A DNA stretch of 19,305 bases from CAZKCI01 sp964584165. Its GTDB lineage: Bacteria; Auribacterota; Erginobacteria; Erginobacterales; CAZKCI01. Of the stretch, positions 14,184 to 19,305 are shown in pieces. Position 1 is the first letter of the stretch. Each line of letters begins with the position of its first letter. The notes beneath the pieces are model-generated. The model did no database searches, was not told where the DNA came from, and saw nothing but the letters and a program-made list of their open reading frames with translations. The DNA lies in assembly GCA_964584165.1 (NCBI GenBank), contig CAZOYW010000050.1, positions 1-19,305 of the forward strand, read 5' to 3'. A program made the translations under genes and the position numbers.

Positions 14184-14319
14184 CGTAGGCGCGGATCTTC
14201 ATGACCCGCGCGCCGGGAACGCCGTCGCGGGAACGTAGGCGCGGGTCTTCATGACCCGCGCGCCGGGAACGCCGGCACGGGAACGTAGGCGCGGGTCTTC
14301 ATGACCCGCGCGCCGGGCA
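14184..14319 (+). repeat. 50-bp direct repeats with REP-like hairpin (2.7 copies)
   Basis: Copies start at 14184, 14234 and 14284, each opening CGTAGGCGCGG. Each holds a hairpin GCGCGGGTC-TTCAT-GACCCGCGC; copy 1 has A for G in the left arm. Copies 1 and 2 end with CGCCGGGAACGCCG plus a variable six bases and GGAA. Copy 3 breaks off at CGCCGGGC. No gene is visible in the 223-base gap to trxB. Confidence 0.8.
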
Positions 14320-14321
14320 GA

Positions 14322-14362
14322 ATAGGTCCTATAAGACCTATAAGCCCTATAGGACCTATAAT
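14322..14362. repeat. 9-nt period palindromic array directly before trxB
   Basis: CTATAAGAC, CTATAAGCC, CTATAGGAC and CTATAATAA start at 14329, 14338, 14347 and 14356. ATAGGTCCTATA (14322-14333) is the exact reverse complement of TATAGGACCTAT (14348-14359). The last unit contains TATAAT (14357-14362), nine bases before the trxB ATG, so the repeat may supply a -10 box. The same family recurs at 18407. Confidence 0.75.
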
Positions 14363-14371
14363 AAAGAGACC

Positions 14372-15337
14372 ATGACCGCCATCCACGACATTCTCATCAT
14401 CGGCGGCGGTCCGGCCGGGTTGACCGCCGCCATCTACTCCGCGCGTGAGCTCCTCTCCACCCTGGTTCTGGAGAAGGGGGGGTGCGGCGGCTGGCCCGCG
14501 ATCACCGACCGGATCGAGAACTACCCCGGATTCCCGGAAGGGATCGCGGGCCCCGATCTCGCCGAGAGGATGAAGGCCCAAGCGGCCCGTTTCGGCGCCT
14601 CTCTCCTCGAGTCGGTCGAAGCCGCTTCGGCGGCCGAGGAGGGAGGGATCTTCCGCGTCCGCGGCGCGGCCGGGGAATTCGCCGGCCGGGCGCTGATCGT
14701 CGCTTCCGGGGCCCGCCATAAGACGCTCGGGATACCCGGCGAGAGGGAGTTCCTGGGCAAGGGCGTCTCCTACTGCGGGACCTGCGACGGCCCTCTCTTC
14801 CGGAACCGGGAGGTCGCGGTCATCGGCGGGGGAGACACCGCCCTGGAGGAGGCGCGCTTCCTCTCCCGCTTCGCCTCGCGCGTCCACCTCGTGCACCGGC
14901 GGGACCGGTTCCGGGGGGCGCGGGTGCTGGAGGAGGACCTCCGGAAGAACGGGAAGGTCTCCTTCGTCCTCAACGCCCTTCCCCAGGCGATCCTGGGGAA
15001 AAGCTCCGTGGAGGCCCTCCTCTACCGGGACAAGGCGACGGGCGAGGAGAAGCGGATCGCCCTCTCCGGAGTCTTCGTCTTCGTCGGCCAGGAGCCCAAC
15101 TCCGCTTGCGTCCGGGGGTTGGTCGAGCTCGACGGAAACGGATCCGTCCTCACCGACGGGATGATGCGGGCCTCCCGGCCCGGCGTCTTCGCCGCCGGCG
15201 ACGTCCGGGCGGGGAACATCCGCCAGGTGTCGGCGGCGGTCGGGGAGGGGGCGGCGGCGGCGATCGCGGCCCGCGATTACCTGGACGCCGCCAAAAGCCC
15301 GCCCCGCTCCGGAATAACCGCGAATCTTCACGAATGA
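14372..15337 (+). CDS. trxB: Thioredoxin-disulfide reductase
   Basis: This 321-residue cytoplasmic FAD/NADPH flavoprotein would pass electrons from NADPH to thioredoxin. The FAD fold starts with LIIGGGPAGLTAA at 8-20. The redox pair is C135-x2-C138 (CGTCDG). The NADPH domain has IGGGDTALEEA at 151-161 and HRRDRFR at 175-181, a motif typical of NADPH binding. The C-terminal FAD motif GVFAAGDVR is near 278. Length is normal. No thioredoxin gene is in the window. ATG 14372 has only weak AAAGAGA upstream, and the nearby TATAAT would make the transcript nearly leaderless. The final TANLHE and the stop come from a CGCGAAT/CACGAAT repeat, so the tail is probably not native. Confidence 0.95.
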   Translation: MTAIHDILIIGGGPAGLTAAIYSARELLSTLVLEKGGCGGWPAITDRIENYPGFPEGIAGPDLAERMKAQAARFGASLLESVEAASAAEEGGIFRVRGAAGEFAGRALIVASGARHKTLGIPGEREFLGKGVSYCGTCDGPLFRNREVAVIGGGDTALEEARFLSRFASRVHLVHRRDRFRGARVLEEDLRKNGKVSFVLNALPQAILGKSSVEALLYRDKATGEEKRIALSGVFVFVGQEPNSACVRGLVELDGNGSVLTDGMMRASRPGVFAAGDVRAGNIRQVSAAVGEGAAAAIAARDYLDAAKSPPRSGITANLHE

Positions 15338-15497
15338 GCTCGGCTTGGCTCGCCCGAAGATGCCCACGAATTTGCCCGAATCTGCGCGAATGGCCAAGCC
15401 CGGCTCGAGAAATTTGATTCGACTGATCGGTCGGATCCGACCGATCGGACGGATGGCCGCGCCCAACTAGCGCAATTCCCGTAATTCGTGGAAATCT
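15321..15497. repeat. Periodic and inverted repeats filling the trxB-radical SAM gap
   Basis: CGAAT units 10 bases apart run from the trxB tail (15321, 15331) and again around 15368-15390. GAGCtcGGCTTGGC (15336-15349) is inverted as GCCAAGCCcgGCTC (15393-15406). A 22-bp perfect palindrome lies at 15425-15446, itself built of 9-nt GATCNGNCG units that continue to 15454. AATTCCCGT and AATTCGTGG (about 15474-15491) end the element in the opposite orientation to its start. Confidence 0.65.
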
Positions 15498-15514
15498 GTA
15501 GTCAGGCCCAGACG

Positions 15515-16486
15515 ATGAAAGCTAACGGGAAAGCCCGCGTTTTCGGGCCGGTCCCCTCGCGCCGGCTCGGCTTCTCGCTGGGCGTCGACGTCATCCCCTA
15601 CAAGACCTGCGCTCTCGACTGCGTCTACTGCCAGCTCGGCTCCTCCGGGCGGCCCACGCTCGCCCGGCGCGGCTACGCCTCCCCCCGGGCGGTGCTCTCC
15701 CAGGTCCGCCGGGCCCTCGCCCGGAAGGGGCGAATCGACTACATCACCTTCTCGGGTTCCGGCGAGCCGACGCTGAACAGCGATCTCGGGAAGATGATCC
15801 GGGGGGTGAAGAGGATCACGGAAGTACCTGTCGCCGTACTCACCGGATCCTCCCTCCTCGACCGGCCGGAGGTGCGGAGGGAACTATCCTCCGCCGACCT
15901 CGTCGTCCCCAGCCTCGACGCCGGGACGGAGCGTGTCTTCCGCCGAGTCAACCGGCCCCATCCCTCGCTCACGCTGGACAAGGTCACGGAGGGGATAGCG
16001 GCTTTCTCCCGCGGTCGGAGAGGCAAGCTGTGGTTGGAGGCGATGCTGGTCCGGGGGATGAACGATTCTTCCGCCGAGCTTAAGGCTCTGGCCCGGAGGA
16101 TTCGGAGGATCGCCCCCGACCGGGTCCAGCTGACGACGGTGGCCCGCCCGCCGGCGGAGAAGGAGGCGCGTCCCCTGACGGAGAGGGAGATGCGGCGCGC
16201 CGTGTCTTTTCTGAGGCGGCTTCTGCCCGGCCTGACCGTGGAAGCGGCGGGGGAGTTCGGCGGCCGGCGGAAGGAGGGGGGAGGCCGGGAAGCGTCGGAA
16301 GCGGTGCTCGGCTATCTCCGCCGGCGTCCGGCGACGTCAGGCGATCTCACCCGGGCGCTCGGCCTTTCCCCCGCCGTCGTCCGCCGCGCTCTCTTGGCGC
16401 TGGTCCGCTTCCGGGAGGTGGAGAGAGGAAGTTATGGCGGGAAGATCTATTATCGGATCGCGGCGAGGACGCCGCTCCCACAATAA
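15515..16486 (+). CDS. Radical SAM protein with C-terminal winged-helix-like domain
   Basis: This 323-residue protein has the radical SAM 4Fe-4S site C32-x3-C36-x2-C39 (KTCALDCVYCQLG), preceded by FGPVPSRRLGFSLGVDVIP, a signature of the COG0731-type Fe-S oxidoreductases. YITFSGSGEPTLNSDLG and VPSLDAGTERVFRRVNRPH follow the usual barrel layout. Residues from about 255 (VLGYLRRRPATSGDLTRAL) form a likely winged-helix nucleic-acid-binding domain. The family includes wyosine-related and uncharacterised enzymes; the substrate is unknown. ATG 15515 is chosen over GTG 15488, because the GTG lies in repeat sequence and the conserved region begins near residue 9. The last residues AARTPLPQ and the point of termination come from a REP-like element. 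Confidence 0.88.
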   Translation: MKANGKARVFGPVPSRRLGFSLGVDVIPYKTCALDCVYCQLGSSGRPTLARRGYASPRAVLSQVRRALARKGRIDYITFSGSGEPTLNSDLGKMIRGVKRITEVPVAVLTGSSLLDRPEVRRELSSADLVVPSLDAGTERVFRRVNRPHPSLTLDKVTEGIAAFSRGRRGKLWLEAMLVRGMNDSSAELKALARRIRRIAPDRVQLTTVARPPAEKEARPLTEREMRRAVSFLRRLLPGLTVEAAGEFGGRRKEGGGREASEAVLGYLRRRPATSGDLTRALGLSPAVVRRALLALVRFREVERGSYGGKIYYRIAARTPLPQ

Positions 16487-16524
16487 CATAGAGAGTGTTG
16501 TGGGAGGGGCGTCCTCGCCCCGAT
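16457..16524. repeat. Inverted REP-like pair at the radical SAM stop
   Basis: The minus-strand copy (16457-16483) reads TTGTGGGAG, hairpin GCGGCG-TCCT-CGCCGC, GAT. The plus-strand copy (16498-16524) reads TTGTGGGAG, hairpin GGGGCG-TCCT-CGCCCC, GAT. The C/G difference is compensated in both arms. It is the same family as 2593-2658 but with a TCCT loop. The stop codon (16484-16486) directly follows the first copy. Confidence 0.75.
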
Positions 16525-16573
16525 GCCGATCGGCTATGATCGGGGCCCCGGTTTTTGCTTGGATTTGATGGTT

Positions 16574-16604
16574 ATCGGGGCAGGCAGGGATGTCGCTCCC
16601 ACAG
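16574..16604 (-). repeat. Divergent REP-like copy
   Basis: On the minus strand this reads CTGTGGGAGCGACATCCC and ends CCCCGAT. The TGTGGGAGCG head and CGAT end match the family, but the inner hairpin is poorly kept. The 215-base gap between the two flanking genes holds only these repeats and a minus-strand terminator. Confidence 0.5.
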
Positions 16605-16640
16605 AGGCACAAAGCGTATTGCCGGAAATATCGTTTTCGC

Positions 16641-16670
16641 AACAAAACGGCCTCGCCTTCCAGCGAGGCC
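16641..16670 (-). terminator. Terminator of the EEP/FG-GAP gene
   Basis: Read on the minus strand, GGCCTCGC, loop TGGAAG, GCGAGGCC (16670 to 16649) is followed by GTTTTGTT (16648-16641). It lies about 30 bases after the gene's stop and fits an intrinsic terminator. Confidence 0.65.
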
Positions 16671-16673
16671 AAA

Positions 16674-16708
16674 TTTTAACTTTTGCCTTTTTACTTTTGC
16701 CTTATCTA
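16674..16708. repeat. 7-nt array at the EEP/FG-GAP gene stop
   Basis: TTTTAAC, TTTTGCC, TTTTTAC, TTTTGCC and TTATCTA are five consecutive 7-nt units. The minus-strand stop codon (16702-16704) is in the last unit. On the minus strand the units read GGCAAAA, which matches the AAAGTCA/GAAGGCA style of the glyQ array. Confidence 0.75.
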
Positions 16709-18363
16709 CTCACCGGTATGTCCCCCGCCGTCCCGAAGTAGGCCCGCGTGAGGCCTTGGACCGTCCACTGCCCCGTGGAAGGCCGGAAGAGGCCGATATC
16801 GTCGCTCCCGTTCCCGTCGTAGTCGGCCGGGGCGGGCAGGTAGGAGTTCCCCCCGATGTAAAGCCGCGTGTAGTCTCTCACCGACCAGAGGCCGTAGTAG
16901 GGGCGGTAGACGGCGTACTCGAGGTGGCCGTCGCCGCGGTAGTCGGCTGCGACCGGGAGGTCGGCCTCGCCGCCGAAGTAGACGCGGGTGATCTGGTTTA
17001 CCGCCCACATCCCCCCGGACTTCCGGAAGAGGGCGATGTCGGCGGTGCCGTCGCCGTCGTAGTCGCCGGGAGCGGGGCGGTCGCTGGAGGCCCCGAAGTA
17101 ACAGCGGGTGAAGTCGAGGATCGCCCACTGGGACTGGGCGGGCCGGAAGACGCCGATCTCGTCCCCCCCGTCGCCGTCGTAATCTCCGGGGATGGGCTGG
17201 TCGGAGGATCCGCCGAAGTAGGCTCGCGTGACGTTGCGGACCGACCACATCCCCGAGGCGGGGCGGAAGACGGCGGCGTCGGCCGTCCCGTCGGCGTCGA
17301 AGTCCCCCGGGGCCGGGTAATCCGCCGAGGAACCGAAGTAGAGGATGCTGACGGAGCGGATCGCCCACATCCCCGAGGCGGGACGGAAGACGGCGATGTC
17401 CGAGGTCCCGTCCCCGTTGTAGTCCCCGTCGGCGAGGATGACGGGGATGGGGGTGGGCGTGGGGGTCGGCGTCGGCGTGTTGGTCGGCGTGGGCGTGGGC
17501 GAGGGGTCGACCGGGACGTTGAAGGTCTTGATCACGGCCATGTGCTGCATCCCGGTCGCGTCGGAGTCGGTGGAGAGGATGGGGGAGGGGAGCATCGAGT
17601 AGGGCGAGGTGATTCGGCTGTCGTAGACCAAGCCGTGGGCGAAGGAGTGGGTCAGGCAGGTGGTGGCCGTGAAATAGGACTGGAGGACGGAGTTCTCCAT
17701 CACCCAGTCGTAGGGGTTGTTGCGGCCCGCGTTGGTGTCGTCGTCGCCCTTCTGGTCCACGGGGCGATGGGTGGTGGGGGAGAGGAAGGTGGAGAAGGTG
17801 GTGATGCAGGATTCGGTGGGGGAGGTGGTGTTGAGGTCCCCCCCCACGACGATGAACTCGCCGGTGTCGAAGTTCGCCTCGACGTAGGCCTTGAGCGCCG
17901 TGGCCTCCGTGTTGCGGACGAAGCTGCTCTCGGTTAAGAGGTGGACGGAGACTACCTGGAGGACGTGGTCTCCGGGTAGGTTGATCTTGGCCCAGGCGAA
18001 CTCGCGGTTGGACACCTCCGGATCGTCCCAGTATCCGGTGGCGATGAAGGGCCAGCGGCTGATGATCCCGTTGGGGATGTCCCCGGCCGAAGACGTTTGG
18101 ACGTAGTAGTAGTAATACTCGGGCGAGAACATCGCGTCGACCAGGTCGCGCCGGGTCCCCGATTCGTAGTTGAACTCCTGGATGAGGACGACGTCGGGCT
18201 GGAGACCTTTGATGATGCGGATCCCCGGCTCCTCGTAGGCTTGATCGCTCCCGCTGGACAGGTTGGCCGCCATGATCTTGACCGGCATCGTGGCGGCAGG
18301 GGAGAGGAGGGGGAGGGCGAAGAGGAGAGCGGCGGCGAGAGCGCTGGCGAGCAGGAGTTTCAT
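16702..18363 (-). CDS. Secreted EEP-family nuclease/phosphatase-like protein with six FG-GAP/VCBS-like repeats
   Basis: The 553-residue protein starts with a signal peptide (MKLLLASALAAALLFALPLL, cleavage after SPAA). Residues 26-285 match the endonuclease/exonuclease/phosphatase fold: N34 (AANLSS), E63 (LIQEF), H141 (VVSVHLL), D176 and N178 (GGDLNT), D219 (YDWV) and H274 (GMQHMAV). The usual Asp before the last His (SDH) is Gln here, so catalysis needs checking. A Pro-Thr linker (about 288-306) joins six 40-residue repeats of the form GDYDGDGxxDIAVFRP...GxWxVR..TRxYFG, whose acidic loops probably bind calcium. ATG 18363 has AAGGAA eight bases upstream and begins the signal peptide, so upstream Met codons are rejected. 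The substrate is unknown. Confidence 0.85.
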   Translation of the reverse strand: MKLLLASALAAALLFALPLLSPAATMPVKIMAANLSSGSDQAYEEPGIRIIKGLQPDVVLIQEFNYESGTRRDLVDAMFSPEYYYYYVQTSSAGDIPNGIISRWPFIATGYWDDPEVSNREFAWAKINLPGDHVLQVVSVHLLTESSFVRNTEATALKAYVEANFDTGEFIVVGGDLNTTSPTESCITTFSTFLSPTTHRPVDQKGDDDTNAGRNNPYDWVMENSVLQSYFTATTCLTHSFAHGLVYDSRITSPYSMLPSPILSTDSDATGMQHMAVIKTFNVPVDPSPTPTPTNTPTPTPTPTPIPVILADGDYNGDGTSDIAVFRPASGMWAIRSVSILYFGSSADYPAPGDFDADGTADAAVFRPASGMWSVRNVTRAYFGGSSDQPIPGDYDGDGGDEIGVFRPAQSQWAILDFTRCYFGASSDRPAPGDYDGDGTADIALFRKSGGMWAVNQITRVYFGGEADLPVAADYRGDGHLEYAVYRPYYGLWSVRDYTRLYIGGNSYLPAPADYDGNGSDDIGLFRPSTGQWTVQGLTRAYFGTAGDIPVSR

Positions 18364-18371
18364 GGCGATAT

Positions 18372-18386
18372 TTCCTTTACAATATA
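18372..18386 (-). promoter_or_regulatory. Ribosome-binding site and possible -10 of the EEP/FG-GAP gene
   Basis: On the minus strand TATATT (18386-18381) is followed by AAGGAA (18377-18372), eight bases before ATG 18363. No clear -35 is seen at 16-18 bases. The ribosome-binding site is convincing; the promoter is tentative. Confidence 0.45.
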
Positions 18387-18406
18387 GCATGGCCGGCCGC
18401 GCGAAA

Positions 18407-18447
18407 CTATAGGTCTTATAGGTCCTATAAGACCTATAGGACCTATG
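18407..18447. repeat. 9-nt period palindromic array
   Basis: CTATAGGTC, TTATAGGTC, CTATAAGAC, CTATAGGAC and a partial CTATG occur every nine bases from 18407. Arms 18407-18422 and 18424-18439 are perfectly complementary over 16 bp around a single T. It is the same family as 14322-14362. Confidence 0.8.
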
Positions 18448-18484
18448 AAAAGCCGGCCCCCCGCTTTTCAGCGGGAGGCCGGCT
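18447..18484 (-). terminator. Terminator of the distal FG-GAP-repeat gene
   Basis: Minus-strand stem AGCCGGCC, internal TC/GG mismatch, CCGCT, loop GAAA, AGCGG, GGCCGGCT (18484 to 18451), then TTTTC. It is positioned between the two minus-strand repeat-protein genes, about 55 bases after the first one ends. Confidence 0.65.
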
Positions 18485-18510
18485 CTTGCTCGCCAGCGAT
18501 TAGTGTTTAC

Positions 18511-18538
18511 CATTCACCATTCACTATTCACCATTCAC
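18511..18538. repeat. 7-nt array at the distal FG-GAP gene stop
   Basis: CATTCAC, CATTCAC, TATTCAC, CATTCAC are exact 7-nt units. The last base pair of the array is part of the minus-strand stop codon TAG (18540-18538). Confidence 0.75.
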
Positions 18539-19305
18539 TACCTGGTCGCCGGCACGTCACCCGCCGTCCCCAGATACATCAGCGTCAGATCCTTTACCGA
18601 CCAGAGCGAGGAGGAGCCCCGGAAGATCCCGATCTCCTCCACCCCGTTCCCGTCGTAGTCCGCCGGGCGCGGCCAGTCGAGGCAGTTGCCGAAGTAGACC
18701 CGCGTGATCCCCCGGATCGCCCACATCCCGGCCTGGCAGGGACGGAAGACCCCCGCCTCCGGGACCCCGTCGCCCGAGTAGTCGAAGACCACCGGCCAGT
18801 CGAGCGAGTTCCCGAAGTAGAAGCGGGTGACCCCGGCGACCGACCAGAGGCCGCCCGCGGGGCGGTAGACCGCGACCGCGGCGAAGCCGGAGCCGTCGTA
18901 GTCGCCCGGGACCGGCCAGTCGCCGTTAAGCCCGTGGACCACGCTCGTGATGTCCCGGATGTACCAGCGCCCGGTCGCGGGCCTAAAGACCGCCGCGTCG
19001 GAGACCCCGTCGCCGTTGTAGTCAGAGGCCGCCGAAACGTCCCCGCTCGCCCCGTAGAGGAAGCGGGTGAAGTCGCGGACGAACCACTGGCCGGTGGGGG
19101 AGCGGAAGACGGCGATCTCGGAGGTGCCGTCCCCGTCGTAGTCGCCGGGGGAGGCCTGGTCGGCCGAGAGGCCGTAGGCGCAGGTGGTGACGTTCCGGAC
19201 CGACCAGAGGCCGCTCGCGGGCCTAAAGACCGCCGCGTCGGCCGTCCCGTCGCCGTTGTAGTCCCCGGAAGCCAGCGCCGTCAGGTTGACCGGCACCTGC
19301 GGGCC
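18538..19305 (-). CDS. FG-GAP/VCBS-like repeat protein (5'-truncated by window end)
   Basis: The last 255 residues of a longer protein are visible; the frame stays open to the window edge, so the GTG at 19296 is not taken as the start. It consists of six 40-residue repeats (GDYNGDGTADAAVFRPASGLWSVR and variants, ending VTRFYFG..LDWP). These match the repeats in the neighbouring protein at 16702 and end in the same way (GTAGDVPATR versus GTAGDIPVSR). Such repeats probably form a calcium-binding beta-propeller-like surface domain on secreted proteins. The N-terminal domain is outside the window, so the full function is unknown. Its stop is in a 7-nt array and a terminator follows. Confidence 0.85.
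   Translation of the reverse strand, partial: GPQVPVNLTALASGDYNGDGTADAAVFRPASGLWSVRNVTTCAYGLSADQASPGDYDGDGTSEIAVFRSPTGQWFVRDFTRFLYGASGDVSAASDYNGDGVSDAAVFRPATGRWYIRDITSVVHGLNGDWPVPGDYDGSGFAAVAVYRPAGGLWSVAGVTRFYFGNSLDWPVVFDYSGDGVPEAGVFRPCQAGMWAIRGITRVYFGNCLDWPRPADYDGNGVEEIGIFRGSSSLWSVKDLTLMYLGTAGDVPATR

Noticed and set aside
16980..17420. Regular 120-bp repeats that could be mistaken for a CRISPR or satellite array
   Set aside because: They are degenerate, in frame, and encode 40-residue FG-GAP-like protein repeats; there are no unique spacers.
16555..17937. Long plus-strand open frame rich in Val, Gly and Arg
   Set aside because: It is the complement of the 120-bp FG-GAP repeats; the minus frame has a signal peptide, EEP motifs and a Shine-Dalgarno. 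Open antisense frames are expected in GC-rich DNA.
18364..18513. N-terminal extension of the EEP protein (RSYRSYRTYKTYS segment)
   Set aside because: It is a translation of the 9-nt array; the signal peptide begins at 18363 with its own Shine-Dalgarno.

Overview
The window is GC-rich bacterial chromosomal DNA carrying 17 recognisable protein genes plus the last codons of an eighteenth. Most are core housekeeping genes. I see no phage, plasmid, IS or CRISPR signature. The organism cannot be named from this window. The gene order (phoH, ybeY, dgkA, recO, glyQ, glyS, then a sigma-70 family gene) resembles the conserved block known from Bacillota. The dispersed repeats and the secreted FG-GAP/VCBS-like repeat proteins look more like an uncultivated, GC-rich environmental lineage. 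That placement is a low-confidence inference.

Layout. 1-47 is the tail of an upstream gene. 146-1368 holds a HIT-family hydrolase and an exported LysM protein, each with its own TTGAC-type promoter. 1567-5959 holds phoH, ybeY, a dgkA-PAP2 fusion, recO and glyQ. glyS (5959-8112) overlaps glyQ by one base. Pyruvate phosphate dikinase (8332-11121) has its own promoter. 11316-13570 holds a sigma-70 family factor, apt and uppP. 13666-16486 holds a flavin-binding PPOX-type protein, trxB and a radical SAM protein. On the minus strand, 16702-19305 holds two secreted-type repeat proteins; one is an endonuclease/exonuclease/phosphatase-family enzyme fused to six 40-residue repeats, and the other runs off the window end.

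Functionally the block combines RNA maturation and translation (phoH, ybeY, glyQS), recombination repair (recO), undecaprenyl-phosphate supply (the dgkA-PAP2 fusion and uppP), central metabolism (ppdK), purine salvage (apt), transcription (sigma) and redox (trxB).

The most unusual feature is between the genes. Nearly every stop codon lies inside, or within a few bases of, a palindrome, a REP-like element or a short-period array (7-, 8-, 9- or 10-nt units). Several repeats supply the stop codon and the last residues of the protein (recO, glyQ, glyS, trxB, the radical SAM gene). Two REP-like families show paired, structure-preserving changes between copies. Two palindromes also carry the ribosome-binding site of the next gene (phoH, uppP). 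This stop-codon-anchored repeat system is the main candidate for something undescribed.
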